The notes: generated from the sequence alone by a model not told the origin. 64,000 nt of DNA from Methanolobus profundi (GCF_900114835.1 NZ_FOUJ01000001.1:930001-994000); one strand, 5' to 3'. Positions 1-8,883 are shown, numbered from the stretch's first letter. Made by a program: numbers and translations.

Positions 1-347
1 GATAGAAGTTCCCAGATCTAAGATAAAAGTATCACATCTTTGTATTTGTACCATTATAAAGAGAAATAAAAAAAGAACAATACAACCATCCACCGAAGGT
101 GGCACATTCCTATAGTGATGTGAAGATGATCGTTGAATTTGTGCTGATAAATATCAAAAGGAAGTATCGAAGAAAAACATTGCATGAACACGCATTTTAT
201 TTCATTTCTTCTTTTGGGAAAACGCCGGCTTCGCCGGACCTTTCGGGATAATTCAAGTTATTCAATGCCTACACCGGTCAGTTTGCAAACGTATAACAAT
301 GCAACTGTCCGCTGCTATACAGAATATTGAATTGAAATGTTGAAGAA
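1..347. other. Intergenic region, no gene seen
   Basis: No convincing reading frame is visible. A short very stable hairpin lies at about 228-241, with CCGGC and GCCGG arms around a TTC loop, followed by a weak T-rich stretch. It may be a terminator of a gene outside the window or a structural element. The region is otherwise AT-rich. Confidence 0.5.
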
Positions 348-389
348 AAAAAAGAAAGCAAAAAAACAACAGAGGAGAAAGCTCTCCTC
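348..389 (-). terminator. Hairpin terminator of the beta-helix lipoprotein gene
   Basis: GAGGAGA (372-378) pairs with TCTCCTC (383-389) around a 4-nt loop. Read on the minus strand, a run of T-rich sequence follows immediately (about 371 down to 348). It lies 15 bp past the stop codon of the lipoprotein gene. Confidence 0.6.
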
Positions 390-403
390 CATTCTCAATA
401 GAC

Positions 404-1807
404 TTACTCGAAAGCAACTCCGTCTACATACAGTGTGTAACCGTTCAGATCGATGTTGTCGGTACTTCCACTCAGTTCTGTAACGTAGCTGTCACCGGTG
501 AGGGTCCATGTGCTTGTGTCATCGATGCTTACAGAGAGCGCAGAAGCTGCTGTTCCGTCGGTGTTCATTGCACCGGTATATGATGTTCCGTCTGAAAGGG
601 TCAGGGTCATTTCAGAGATGGAATCGACCATTATGTCACCTGTTGCAGTCTGCTCATTGAAGTCGACCTCACAGACACCGCCATTGGAACCTTCAGTTCC
701 CCAGCCTCTTGAACCATCATTACCAGCGATCACAATAAGGTATGTGTCGTCAGCAAGGGTCAGGTCAACATTGTTCAGTGTGATGACACTTTCAGTATTT
801 GTGACATAGAACATGTCCCCATTGTTAGATACAAGGGATCCGCCGGTCATTGTGAATGAGCTTGTTCCTACCTCTGCATCACCGGACATACTCTGGTATA
901 ACATCACATTATGGATGTTCTCTGAACCTTCATCGCCATATACACCTTCCATATTTCCTGATACATCACAATTATTGATGGTTACTGAGTTCAGTCCTTC
1001 AACAACAACTGCCTCAGAGGTCTCAGCTGTAAGTGTTGCGTTGCTTACTGTAACATCTGCTGTACTGTAGATCGCAGGAGCACCTGAGCTTCCACTGGTT
1101 GTGTATGTTCCGCCATCAACGACCATTGTTCCGCCGCCACGGTCACTGCGTATTGCAGCTTTTACTGCTGAGAAGACATTAAGGTTGGTAGCATACATTG
1201 TTCCTCCACCGGCAACTTCGATACCGCCGGCATTTCCGCCAGTCACACTGATCTCGGTATCCTCTATGTAGATAGTTGCACCATCGTATGCAAAGACACC
1301 ATTGGAACCTTCAGTTGTAGCTGTGACCGTACCGCCATTGATGTAAAGGACGGAATTATCCAGTGCAAGGATCGCTGAGTTCAGACCATAGAAACTTGAT
1401 GCATCACTGCTTGATGCAGAACCATCTGTTTTCTCAACGCTTACATCAGTAAGTGTTGCAGTAACTTCATCTTCAGCTCTGATGGCGTTCTCATCGTCAT
1501 TTGTAGATGTGTATGTTCCTTCGGTCAGCTCTTCACCATCAGCCAGAACATATGCACCGGTCCCGGTATCTACGCTGGTAGAACCGCCTTCTCCACCAGG
1601 AGGTGTACCCATTTCACCATCCGGCATTCCATCAGGTGGGGTCATATTACCGTCCATTTCAACCGCTGATCCATCGTCCTGTGAATCAGATACATCAGTT
1701 GGATCCGAATCGCTAGCTGTTTGATCATCCTGGGTATCAACACAACCAGAAGCAAAAACCAGTAGTACAAGAAAGATCATTAATGTACTAAATTTTAAAA
1801 CATTCAT
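404..1807 (-). CDS. Secreted lipoprotein with right-handed beta-helix-like repeats
   Basis: The 467-residue product begins with a hydrophobic signal ending in a lipobox (FASGC, Cys22), so it is predicted to be a lipid-anchored surface protein. An acidic linker (about 23-50) and a Pro/Gly/Asp/Met-rich stretch (about 53-75, PPDGMPDGEMG-like) follow. The rest is a series of short beta-strand repeats rich in T, S, G and V, typical of a right-handed beta helix, ending in an LTGDSYVTELSG...NGYTLYVDG segment. From memory, that ending and the phrases 'GLNSAILA' and 'MLYQSMSGDA' resemble a widespread secreted family of anaerobic Firmicutes; I cannot search to confirm. Function is unknown; adhesion or polysaccharide binding is possible. 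AGGAGGG precedes the ATG. The linker resembles the one in the esterase at 5522-7486, so the two may have arrived together. Confidence 0.75.
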   Translation of the reverse strand: MNVLKFSTLMIFLVLLVFASGCVDTQDDQTASDSDPTDVSDSQDDGSAVEMDGNMTPPDGMPDGEMGTPPGGEGGSTSVDTGTGAYVLADGEELTEGTYTSTNDDENAIRAEDEVTATLTDVSVEKTDGSASSSDASSFYGLNSAILALDNSVLYINGGTVTATTEGSNGVFAYDGATIYIEDTEISVTGGNAGGIEVAGGGTMYATNLNVFSAVKAAIRSDRGGGTMVVDGGTYTTSGSSGAPAIYSTADVTVSNATLTAETSEAVVVEGLNSVTINNCDVSGNMEGVYGDEGSENIHNVMLYQSMSGDAEVGTSSFTMTGGSLVSNNGDMFYVTNTESVITLNNVDLTLADDTYLIVIAGNDGSRGWGTEGSNGGVCEVDFNEQTATGDIMVDSISEMTLTLSDGTSYTGAMNTDGTAASALSVSIDDTSTWTLTGDSYVTELSGSTDNIDLNGYTLYVDGVAFE

Positions 1808-1840
1808 CCAAATTCCCTCCTATTTTAATTAAATTTAATT

Positions 1841-1853
1841 AGTTTATATATAG
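1841..1853 (-). promoter_or_regulatory. TATA box of the lipoprotein gene
   Basis: Read on the minus strand the site is CTATATATAAACT, about 35 bp before the ATG of the lipoprotein at 1807. This fits an archaeal TATA box with a very short leader that still holds the AGGAGGG ribosome binding site. Confidence 0.5.
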
Positions 1854-1999
1854 ATAATCCTTATTTGTAACTATAAGCAAAATATTGTAAGAATATCCCT
1901 TGAGACCAGTTCAAAGGTGGTTGTGAGGTAGGAAATGACCGATCATATCCTATCTCAGAGCTGGTATTTTGGATAGTTTACAGAAACTTTTTATCTGTA

Positions 2000-2098
2000 T
2001 CATTCTTCGTCTTTGGTTTGCTGTTTAGGCAATACAGCCATGAGTACAACGGCTGTTGCTGCTATACAGGCCATTCCTTTCAGGATCTTGTGTTTCAT
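2000..2098 (-). CDS. Small membrane protein, 32 aa (LKG-type, second of tandem pair)
   Basis: The predicted peptide is MKHKILKGMACIAATAVVLM followed by AVLPKQQTKDEE. It has a basic start, one hydrophobic span (about residues 8-23) and a charged tail. AAGGAGG lies 7 nt before the ATG, which is strong support for a real gene of this size. It follows the 31-aa ORF at 2121-2216 by 22 bp on the same strand, and both begin with a short polar stretch followed by LLKG or ILKG. I do not recognise the family. A single-span peptide that stabilises a membrane complex, or a toxin-like peptide, are both possible. Confidence 0.55.
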   Translation of the reverse strand: MKHKILKGMACIAATAVVLMAVLPKQQTKDEE

Positions 2099-2120
2099 TC
2101 ATAGCCTCCTTTTCCTTATT

Positions 2121-2216
2121 TTACACTATCATCATTGTGTTTCTCAGCCAATACAATCCAATGAACTCGACTATGAACGATAGATAGACCACACCTTTGA
2201 GCAATCTGTAATTCAT
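2121..2216 (-). CDS. Small membrane protein, 31 aa (LKG-type, first of tandem pair)
   Basis: The peptide MNYRLLKGVVYLSFIVEFIG continues LYWLRNTMMIV and is almost wholly hydrophobic, consistent with one membrane span. GGAG stands 7 nt before the ATG. A TATA-like sequence (TTATATTAA in minus-strand reading, about 2314-2322) lies some 100 bp upstream and could drive this and the following 32-aa ORF as a two-gene unit. The family is unknown to me; the shared LKG start suggests that the two peptides are related. Confidence 0.45.
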   Translation of the reverse strand: MNYRLLKGVVYLSFIVEFIGLYWLRNTMMIV

Positions 2217-2710
2217 TTATTTTCTCCGTCGTTATTTTTATCAGGCCACATTGAGACTTGAGTATTGTCTGAACATATGCCAGTGTTTTCTGACAGATCA
2301 CTGATTAGCCGTTTTTAATATAAGCATACTTAATAAGAAAAGCTTCATTATGAAATCGAATTCAAAAAAGAAGCTTTATTAAAGCTTCATTGCCACTATT
2401 ATTCTTTAGAAACAAAATAAGAGATCGATGTCCTAAGGACTCCATTTCCACAAAGAATTTACTTGCATTGCATAACAGAACATCTGGATCGACCCGGATA
2501 TGCTGCTGCAAGAACATTATATCAAGCATTAGCACTAACATGAAATAGAGTGGAGAAATGCCCTTTTGTTAGTACCCTGGGTTTATGGTAATAACTATGG
2601 ATGAAAGACATATCTGCATCCTGTTGGGCATATGGGTATGATCAAGAGTGGGAACGCCTTTTAACAGCAGTGAAATATGGCTTTTTCTGTGATAAAAAAG
2701 CAATATTAAT
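2217..2710. other. Intergenic region with possible degraded coding fragment
   Basis: About 490 bp without an intact gene. It holds the TATA-like sequence for the tandem small ORFs (about 2314-2322) and the upstream region of trkH. A frame at about 2464-2541 reads like protein (containing EHLDRPGYAAARTLYQ) but lacks a start and has no extension, so it may be a relic. Confidence 0.4.
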
Positions 2711-4162
2711 ATGGATGTGATCGGTTTGAGATCTCGAGTAGTTCTGGGGGTATTGGGTCCTGTTCTGTGGTTGCTTTCCGGATTTCTTATCATACCGATG
2801 ATGGTTGCTCTGTATTATGGGGAGCCACTGCATATTTTTGCTATACCTCTGGTCTCCGCAGTAGTTATTGCTTATATTTTTACATTATTCTTTAAAAGGC
2901 AGAAAGATGAATGGAATCGTAAGGAGGGGTTCTTCATTGTGGCATCGACCTGGCTTATTGCAGCAGTGCTCTATTCGCTTCCCTACATGTTCGAAGGCGT
3001 ACCTCCGATAAATGCCCTGTTTGAATCCATGTCCGGAGTAACAGCTACAGGAGCAACTGCACTCCCCGACATTGAGAGCCATAGTAAAAGCCTGCTTTTC
3101 TGGAGAGGTCTGACCCAATGGCTTGGAGGCATGGGGATCATCATGTTGTTCGTTGCGATCTTACCAAAGCTCGGTGTTGCAGGGAGGCAAATGTTCCGTG
3201 CAGAAGTTCCGGGTCTTCAGGAAGAAAAACTGCGTCCGAGGATCAGAGAAACTGCAAAGATCCTGTGGCTTGTTTACATTATTTTATCTATTTCAGAATT
3301 CATTATCCTGAAGATCGTCGGATTGTCTACATATGATGCCATCACCCATACATTCACATCTATCTCATGTTCTGGTTTCTCTCCATATGCGAACAGCATA
3401 GCAACTTTCAGTGACCCTCTGGTAGAGGGTATTTTCGTTGTGTTCATGTTCCTTGGAGGAGCAAATTTTGCCCTTCACTACAAAACGATATATTCTGACA
3501 GAAAAAGTCTGATAAAGGATCAGGAATTCAAGTTCTACTTCCTGATAATTGTATCTGCAACCCTTGTTCTTGTCTATGAGCTTTACAGAGCCGAAGTCTA
3601 TTCTATCACTGATGCTTTCAGATACAGTATCTTTCAGGTCATTTCTATTCTGACGACCACAGGCTATGCAAGTGTGGACTTTGATCTCTGGCCCGATTCT
3701 CCCAGGTTCATACTCTTTCTGCTAATGTTCATAGGAGGTTGTGCAGGATCTACATCAGGCGGTGTGAAAGTAGTGCGCTTGCTCCTTCTGCTGAAATACG
3801 CACAGAAGGTCCTTCTAAATGTTATCCATCCAAAAGCTGTCATACCGATCCGCTTTAACAACAAAAAAGTACCGGATGATGTTATTCATTCCATTGTGTC
3901 CTTCCTGGTGATATACATTCTGATCTTCGCTGTCAGCTCGACCCTGCTTTCCATGTTAGGAATGGATTTTATCACCACACTGAGCGCTTCCATTGCAACC
4001 CTTGGAAATGTTGGACCGGGGCTTGGTCTTGTAGGACCGATGGCCAGCTTTGATAACATACCGGATCCGGGAAAGCTGATACTGATCGCCAACATGTGGA
4101 TCGGGAGGCTAGAGGTATTTACTGTTATTGTACTGTTAACACCTGCTTTCTGGAAACATTGA
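2711..4162 (+). CDS. trkH: TrkH-family potassium uptake protein, membrane subunit
   Basis: The 483-residue integral membrane protein imports K+ as the channel-like subunit of a Trk/Ktr system. The fourfold pore repeats typical of TrkH are visible, each with its selectivity-filter glycine: TATGAT near residue 112, SISCSGFS near 220, LTTTGYA near 315 and TLGNVGPG near 435. About ten hydrophobic spans fill the rest, and the length fits TrkH (480-490). No clear Shine-Dalgarno site precedes the ATG, so translation may be leaderless or start nearby. The usual cytoplasmic regulator TrkA is not adjacent; the nearest NAD-binding TrkA-N domain is in the KefB-like protein at 35630-37486. Confidence 0.92.
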   Translation: MDVIGLRSRVVLGVLGPVLWLLSGFLIIPMMVALYYGEPLHIFAIPLVSAVVIAYIFTLFFKRQKDEWNRKEGFFIVASTWLIAAVLYSLPYMFEGVPPINALFESMSGVTATGATALPDIESHSKSLLFWRGLTQWLGGMGIIMLFVAILPKLGVAGRQMFRAEVPGLQEEKLRPRIRETAKILWLVYIILSISEFIILKIVGLSTYDAITHTFTSISCSGFSPYANSIATFSDPLVEGIFVVFMFLGGANFALHYKTIYSDRKSLIKDQEFKFYFLIIVSATLVLVYELYRAEVYSITDAFRYSIFQVISILTTTGYASVDFDLWPDSPRFILFLLMFIGGCAGSTSGGVKVVRLLLLLKYAQKVLLNVIHPKAVIPIRFNNKKVPDDVIHSIVSFLVIYILIFAVSSTLLSMLGMDFITTLSASIATLGNVGPGLGLVGPMASFDNIPDPGKLILIANMWIGRLEVFTVIVLLTPAFWKH

Positions 4163-4194
4163 AAAAAGGAAATGGGACTTTGGTGTCTAAACAC

Positions 4195-5043
4195 CTATTC
4201 CCCGTCAATCTTCCTTGCCTTACAGAACAGAACATTCTCCCCGTTCCACATATCAATATCCGGCAACACATCATCAGAACATTCGATATCTTCAAAGCCT
4301 TCCGGCTCCAGGATCCGTTTCAGGTCATCAGACTCAAAGAAATGTGTCCAGAAACGATAGACATCGAACTTGTCAGACTCGTCCGTCGCGATATGCTGGT
4401 ACAGTATCACCTTTTCATCGGGGTAGAGAAAAGAATCCGAGAGTATCAGGTACGGCCTGTCCTTCCAGAAACCACTCTCTTCCATCTCCCATGTCCTTGC
4501 AGAGACTTTAGCTTCGAGGTTCCTGTTGCTCAGGACATCAAAGATGAAAACTCCACCCGGCTTTAAAGCCCTGTGTACGTTCCTGATGAGTATCTCCCTT
4601 TCATGTGGCCTCAGGACACCAAGGTCGGCGAAGACCATCATTACAAGATCGTACCTTTCCTCCTCATTGAGCTCAAGATAGTTCTGGTTCACATACTCGA
4701 TATCCAGACCTTTTTTGGTGGCTTCCTTTCTGGCATATTCAATGGAATTCTTAGAAAAGTCAACGCCTGTGACCTGATGGCCTCTCTCTGCCATCATTTC
4801 ACAATACAGACCCGGACCGCATCCAAGGTCGAGTATGGTCATCTTTTCCTTGTTCACCGGATCAAGGATCCAGTCAACCGTAATGTCAATACTTGACCTT
4901 TTCCGGCTTGCAAGATCCACATCCGGATCCAGGTGGATGTTCAACAACTGTTTCGAAATGTGGGCATCCGTCCACATAATCGCATTTCCTTCAGCATATA
5001 GCTGTGGCTTCTGTGTAAACTCAATAATATCTGTCAAATTCAT
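4195..5043 (-). CDS. Class I SAM-dependent methyltransferase, substrate unknown
   Basis: The product (282 aa) has the Rossmann-fold methyltransferase motif I ILDLGCGPGLYCEMMAERG near residues 65-85, the acidic residue ending strand 2 (VTGVDFS), and the post-motif sequence LKPGGVFIFDVL near 165. An N-terminal cap of about 60 residues and a beta-rich C-terminal part are common in small-molecule methyltransferases. I chose the ATG at 5043 because AAAGGAGGG lies about 8 nt upstream; an in-frame start at 5082 would put that site inside the gene. It converges with trkH and stands alone. Confidence 0.8.
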   Translation of the reverse strand: MNLTDIIEFTQKPQLYAEGNAIMWTDAHISKQLLNIHLDPDVDLASRKRSSIDITVDWILDPVNKEKMTILDLGCGPGLYCEMMAERGHQVTGVDFSKNSIEYARKEATKKGLDIEYVNQNYLELNEEERYDLVMMVFADLGVLRPHEREILIRNVHRALKPGGVFIFDVLSNRNLEAKVSARTWEMEESGFWKDRPYLILSDSFLYPDEKVILYQHIATDESDKFDVYRFWTHFFESDDLKRILEPEGFEDIECSDDVLPDIDMWNGENVLFCKARKIDGE

Positions 5044-5521
5044 AGGCGAGCCCTCCTTTAGTGGGAAAGTCCCGGGACTCAATATCTTCGATCAACTGCT
5101 AACAACTTCAATAGAACAGGATGCTTAGTTGTTGTTCATCACAATAGAAAGGATAGTACATCTTATTAAACTTTTGTGCTGCACTTCGTTGATGATCAAT
5201 GTTGAACAGGTTTTTTGCATAACCTGAATTACAAATATAAATGATCAGAACATCTGTGACATGTTTGTTCGGTACCTCATCGGGTGGCTAAAAAGAAATT
5301 CTGGTGCAAAATGTGAAATTGGGGTTCGCATGCATCAAAAAATATACAGCAGGTGAGTAAATGAACAACAATATTCAATATCCCAGTGAAAATACTACCT
5401 TTTCTGAATTGATATTCAGATATAGGGACTACCTTTCTTTCTTCCTGTCGTCTAAATTATTTATATTACAAGATCAGAATCCTATTGGGGATCTTGTACA
5501 AAAGTATCCGGGAAGTGTAAT
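5044..5521. promoter_or_regulatory. Divergent intergenic region with promoter of the secreted esterase
   Basis: About 480 bp separate the methyltransferase (minus) and the esterase (plus). A TATA-like AAATTATTTATATTAC lies at about 5454-5469, some 55 bp before the esterase ATG, and a GGGAAGTG site precedes that ATG. I see no gene in the rest. Confidence 0.4.
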
Positions 5522-7486
5522 ATGAAATTACTCAAGAGGACTTTAATTCTGATGCTTCTTCTGTCGGTGCTAATACCACTTTGTTCGGCCAGCACTGCTG
5601 AAGAACAGGCAGAAATTATCAGTAGCTATGATCAGGACAATGAAGCACTGACCTTTGACAACAGTGCATGGAACTATGATGAGGACAACGATGTCTACTG
5701 GCAGATCAGTGTCGTTTATTGTTCCTCTCCTGAAACAACCGATTATGAAAGCATGGGGATCTATGTTCCGGGAGCCTACATGGACGCAACAGACAATGGT
5801 GACGGAACCTACACCTGTACCGTCAATACGGAAAACGAGATCAACGGTTACACTGCCAATACAGCACCGATCGTCCTTCCGGTGAACACTGCAGGCTACT
5901 CCGCACAGGCAGCTCCGACATCCTACAGTTATAACAGCATTTCAAGCTATCTTGAAGAAGGCTTTGTGTATGTATATGCCGGTATGCGTGGCAGGGACAA
6001 TGGTTATGATGAGAACGATGAGCTTACCTACAGTGGCGGTGCCCCATGGGGTGTAACAGACCTGAAGGCTGCAATACGCTATTACCGCTTCAATCAGGAC
6101 CTCCTTCCGGGAAACATGGAACATATCTTCACATTCGGCCACAGTGGAGGTGGCGCACAGAGCAGCCTTACAGGTGCCACCGGTGACAGTGCTCTTTACT
6201 ACGACTATCTGAGCTCTATCGGTGCAGCTATGTATGATACAGATGGTAACTACATCAGCGATGCCATCTATGGAGCAATGTGCTGGTGTCCTATAACAAG
6301 TCTGGATCATGCCAATGGGGCATACGAGTGGAACATGGGACAATATTCCACTACCGGTACCCGTGCTGATGATACATGGACCTCAGCCATGTCCGATGAC
6401 CTGGCAGAAGCATATGCATCTTATATCAACGAACTTGGGCTCATGGATGAGGATGGAGATGTCCTCACCCTTGAAGTTTCAGATAATGAGATCTATGCAT
6501 CAGGAAGCTACTATGAATATCAGCTTTCGGTCATTGAAGGTTCCCTGAACAACTTCCTGAGCGATACCACATTCCCATATACCGCATCTGCCGGTATGAC
6601 AATGGCAGACGGAGGATTTGGCGGAGACGGTGCCCCTGATGGAGAAATGCCTGATGGTGACTTCTCTGGAGGGGAAATGCCAGATAACAGTATTCAATCA
6701 AATGAGGATACATCAGAAGTGGTATCTGCATCATTCTTTGATAGTATTATCAATTTCCTGAACAGCCTGTTTGGAAATGATGATACTGCCACAGATGGTG
6801 ACAGCACATCAGATGAAGATACTGACCAGTCCGCAGATACCTCGTCCACAACATATGAGACTGCACAGGATTACATCGATTCTCTTAATTCCGATGAAGT
6901 GTGGATCGAATATGATGCCGAAACGAACACTGCAAGTATTGTAAGTATTGAAGCATTTGTGAACCACATCAAGAACCCATCTAAGGACGTAGGTGCTTTC
7001 GATGACCTGGGCCGTGGACAGGCAGAGAACACACTTTTCGGAAATGATCAAAGCAATGCCCTTCATTTCGACACCGTCATGGCAGCTCTTCTGGAAGAGA
7101 AACAGGAGAAGTATGCCGAATACGATGACTGGGATCCTTCATATATTGAAGAATATCAGAATGACCTTCAGGCTGTTGATAAGTTCGAGAATGGTATCGA
7201 ATACCGCATGAATGCATACAACCCAATGTACTACATCAGTGACTACTATGAGGGCTACGGTACTTCAACAGTGGCACCTTACTGGAGGATACGAACAGGT
7301 ATAGAACAGGGAGATACTGCTACAACGGTCGAGTCAAACCTGGCACTGGCACTGGAACAATACGATGAGGTTGAAAGTGTTGACTTTGAAACAGTCTGGG
7401 CACAGGGTCACACCACAGCAGAACGTACAGGTGACAGTACGGAGAACTTCATTGCATGGGTAAATGAGTGTTCTGCTCAGCAGTAA
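5522..7486 (+). CDS. Secreted tannase/feruloyl-esterase-like alpha/beta hydrolase
   Basis: A Sec signal peptide (1-24, ending CSAS) leads into a 630-residue alpha/beta hydrolase. The nucleophile elbow is GHSGG with Ser208. Asp598 (in IEQGD) and His630 (in AQGHTTAERTG) are the likely remaining triad residues. The C-terminal block around His630 matches my memory of bacterial tannase-like proteins. The catalytic domain is interrupted at about residues 360-440 by a low-complexity Gly/Asp/Met-rich linker (PDGEMPDGDF-like) and a hydrophobic stretch. The protein should act outside the cell on esters of plant aromatics or similar compounds. Esterases of this type are unusual for a methanogen and suggest transfer from anaerobic Firmicutes. 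The precise substrate cannot be read from sequence. Confidence 0.75.
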   Translation: MKLLKRTLILMLLLSVLIPLCSASTAEEQAEIISSYDQDNEALTFDNSAWNYDEDNDVYWQISVVYCSSPETTDYESMGIYVPGAYMDATDNGDGTYTCTVNTENEINGYTANTAPIVLPVNTAGYSAQAAPTSYSYNSISSYLEEGFVYVYAGMRGRDNGYDENDELTYSGGAPWGVTDLKAAIRYYRFNQDLLPGNMEHIFTFGHSGGGAQSSLTGATGDSALYYDYLSSIGAAMYDTDGNYISDAIYGAMCWCPITSLDHANGAYEWNMGQYSTTGTRADDTWTSAMSDDLAEAYASYINELGLMDEDGDVLTLEVSDNEIYASGSYYEYQLSVIEGSLNNFLSDTTFPYTASAGMTMADGGFGGDGAPDGEMPDGDFSGGEMPDNSIQSNEDTSEVVSASFFDSIINFLNSLFGNDDTATDGDSTSDEDTDQSADTSSTTYETAQDYIDSLNSDEVWIEYDAETNTASIVSIEAFVNHIKNPSKDVGAFDDLGRGQAENTLFGNDQSNALHFDTVMAALLEEKQEKYAEYDDWDPSYIEEYQNDLQAVDKFENGIEYRMNAYNPMYYISDYYEGYGTSTVAPYWRIRTGIEQGDTATTVESNLALALEQYDEVESVDFETVWAQGHTTAERTGDSTENFIAWVNECSAQQ

Positions 7487-7521
7487 ATGACAGAATGAAT
7501 GTGTTTTAGAGAACACAAAGA

Positions 7522-7555
7522 AGTTGACGGTGGTAAATTTATTTCCCCGTCAACT
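7522..7555 (+). terminator. Stem-loop after the secreted esterase gene
   Basis: AGTTGACGG (7522-7530) and CCGTCAACT (7547-7555) form a perfect 9-bp stem with a 16-nt AT-rich loop, 36 bp after the stop codon. The tail is only moderately T-rich, so it may be a terminator or an mRNA-stabilising hairpin. Confidence 0.5.
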
Positions 7556-7616
7556 CATATTTGATTAATTACCTATTGCATATCAATAAAGTAATACATG
7601 TATCACAGGCGGACCA

Positions 7617-8318
7617 ATGATGGGACAAAGTAAGAACTACAATATAGTTCCCATTGACATGGGAAGATCCAATGCGTATCTAGTATACGGTTCTGAACAA
7701 GTGCTCCTTATCGATACAGGCTGTTCCGGAAATATTAACAATTTAGAAGAAGCTCTGGAACAAAAAGAACTTCTTATCACCGATATTGACCTCATTATCA
7801 TAACACATTCCCATTATGACCATGTGGGAAACCTTGCCGAGATAAAAGAAAAAAGCGGTGCAAGGGTTCTGGCTCACAGGGATGCAGCCTGTTACCTGAA
7901 AAAAGGGCACACACCTTTTCCAAAAGGGACAATGATGCCTTTTAAGATCATCAGTAATACGGGAAATCGTTTCTTTTCCAGTGGTGGCAGATTTACTCCT
8001 GTAGAACCGGATATTGTAATTGAAGGTGATTATGACCTGTCAACATCTGAACCCCCGGTAAATATTATCCACACTCCAGGTCATACCTCCGGTTCCATAT
8101 GCGTAATAGTCAATAATGAAGATGCAATTGTTGGTGATACTCTTTTCAATATCATTCCGGGAACTGTCTACCCACCTTTTGCCAATGATGAGACTGAACT
8201 GATCAAAAGCTGGGAAAAGTTGCTTTCAACCGGATGCAATACTTTTTATCCCGGACATGGAAAACCATTCTCACGCGAAAAGTTCAGGAAATGTTTTGAG
8301 AAAAGAAAAAATAAATGA
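7617..8318 (+). CDS. Metallo-beta-lactamase-fold hydrolase
   Basis: The 233-residue protein has the complete metal-binding set of the fold: THSHYDHVGN (HxHxDH, about 62-67), a later His in HTPGHTSGS (about 155), Asp in VGDTLF (about 173) and the last His in YPGHGKPF (about 217). These bind two Zn or Fe ions in glyoxalase II-like and related hydrolases. There is no signal peptide, so it is cytoplasmic. The substrate is unknown; thioesters such as lactoylglutathione analogues are the usual guess for single-domain members. Two consecutive ATG codons (7617, 7620) follow a weak GGCGGA site. It follows the esterase after a stem-loop and is probably transcribed separately. Confidence 0.85.
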   Translation: MMGQSKNYNIVPIDMGRSNAYLVYGSEQVLLIDTGCSGNINNLEEALEQKELLITDIDLIIITHSHYDHVGNLAEIKEKSGARVLAHRDAACYLKKGHTPFPKGTMMPFKIISNTGNRFFSSGGRFTPVEPDIVIEGDYDLSTSEPPVNIIHTPGHTSGSICVIVNNEDAIVGDTLFNIIPGTVYPPFANDETELIKSWEKLLSTGCNTFYPGHGKPFSREKFRKCFEKRKNK

Positions 8319-8488
8319 ACTGCTTTTTGGCTGGAAATATCCGTATCACAGTGAATAGCGCCATAAGTTAACTTTTCTCAATCAGCTTTTTTCATGTATA
8401 GCAGGTAAAGTCCTGAAAAAACATGTGCACGCTACTATATTTTGCTAAAAACAGCACACTGCAAGCTACTATTCCAACACCAGTTACA

Positions 8489-8498
8489 TTTAAATATC
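8489..8498 (+). promoter_or_regulatory. TATA box of the winged-helix gene at 8554
   Basis: TTTAAATATC stands 13 bp before the first palindrome of the operator pair at 8511-8539, so a repressor bound there would cover the transcription start. Confidence 0.5.
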
Positions 8499-8510
8499 AG
8501 ATATACTATT

Positions 8511-8539
8511 GTTGTCATAACAACTGTTGCTTTGACAAC
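8511..8539 (+). promoter_or_regulatory. Tandem operator (two 14-bp palindromes) before the winged-helix gene
   Basis: Two palindromes lie side by side with one base between them: GTTGTCATAACAAC (8511-8524) and GTTGCTTTGACAAC (8526-8539). Both fit GTTGY-N4-ACAAC. The same arrangement recurs at 9026-9054 in front of the MarR gene. Inference: the MarR-family protein encoded at 9074 binds both pairs. Confidence 0.75.
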
Positions 8540-8553
8540 AGTTGGAAAAACGG

Positions 8554-8883
8554 ATGATCATTATGACACAATTGAGAGAAACATTGAGATCAGATGGAAA
8601 CGATCTGAACAGCATGTCAGATGCTGAACTGTTCGCGTGGGTATTCGACGTTGACCGACGAATTATCCTGCTGGAATCCATGAAAAAGCACTCTGTACTG
8701 AAGGCATCTTATATTGCCCAGGAAACAAGCAGGTCCGTACAGAACATAAGTCATGCTCTGAAGGAATTCAGAGAACATGGATTCATTACATGCCTTAATC
8801 CTGAAAAAACAACATGGAAAAAGTATATAGTCACTGATAATGGAAAACTGTTATTGGAAAGACTTGATAATTTCAATAACTGA
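8554..8883 (+). CDS. Small winged-helix transcriptional regulator
   Basis: The product (109 aa from this start) has one winged helix-turn-helix domain: recognition region KASYIAQETSRSVQNISHALKEFREHGFI (about 50-80) and a wing ending YIVTDNGKLLLERL. This layout resembles archaeal ArsR/MarR-like or PadR-like regulators. The start is uncertain: ATG at 8554 is 7 nt after GGA, a second ATG is at 8563, and a TTG at 8542 would overlap the operator. The gene lies directly behind a tandem operator shared with the MarR-MFS operon, so it probably belongs to the same control circuit. The effector is unknown. Confidence 0.7.
   Translation: MIIMTQLRETLRSDGNDLNSMSDAELFAWVFDVDRRIILLESMKKHSVLKASYIAQETSRSVQNISHALKEFREHGFITCLNPEKTTWKKYIVTDNGKLLLERLDNFNN

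Noticed and set aside
2464-2541. Protein-like fragment EHLDRPGYAAARTLYQ in an intergenic region
   Set aside because: No start, short, and not extendable in neighbouring frames; too weak to call a pseudogene.
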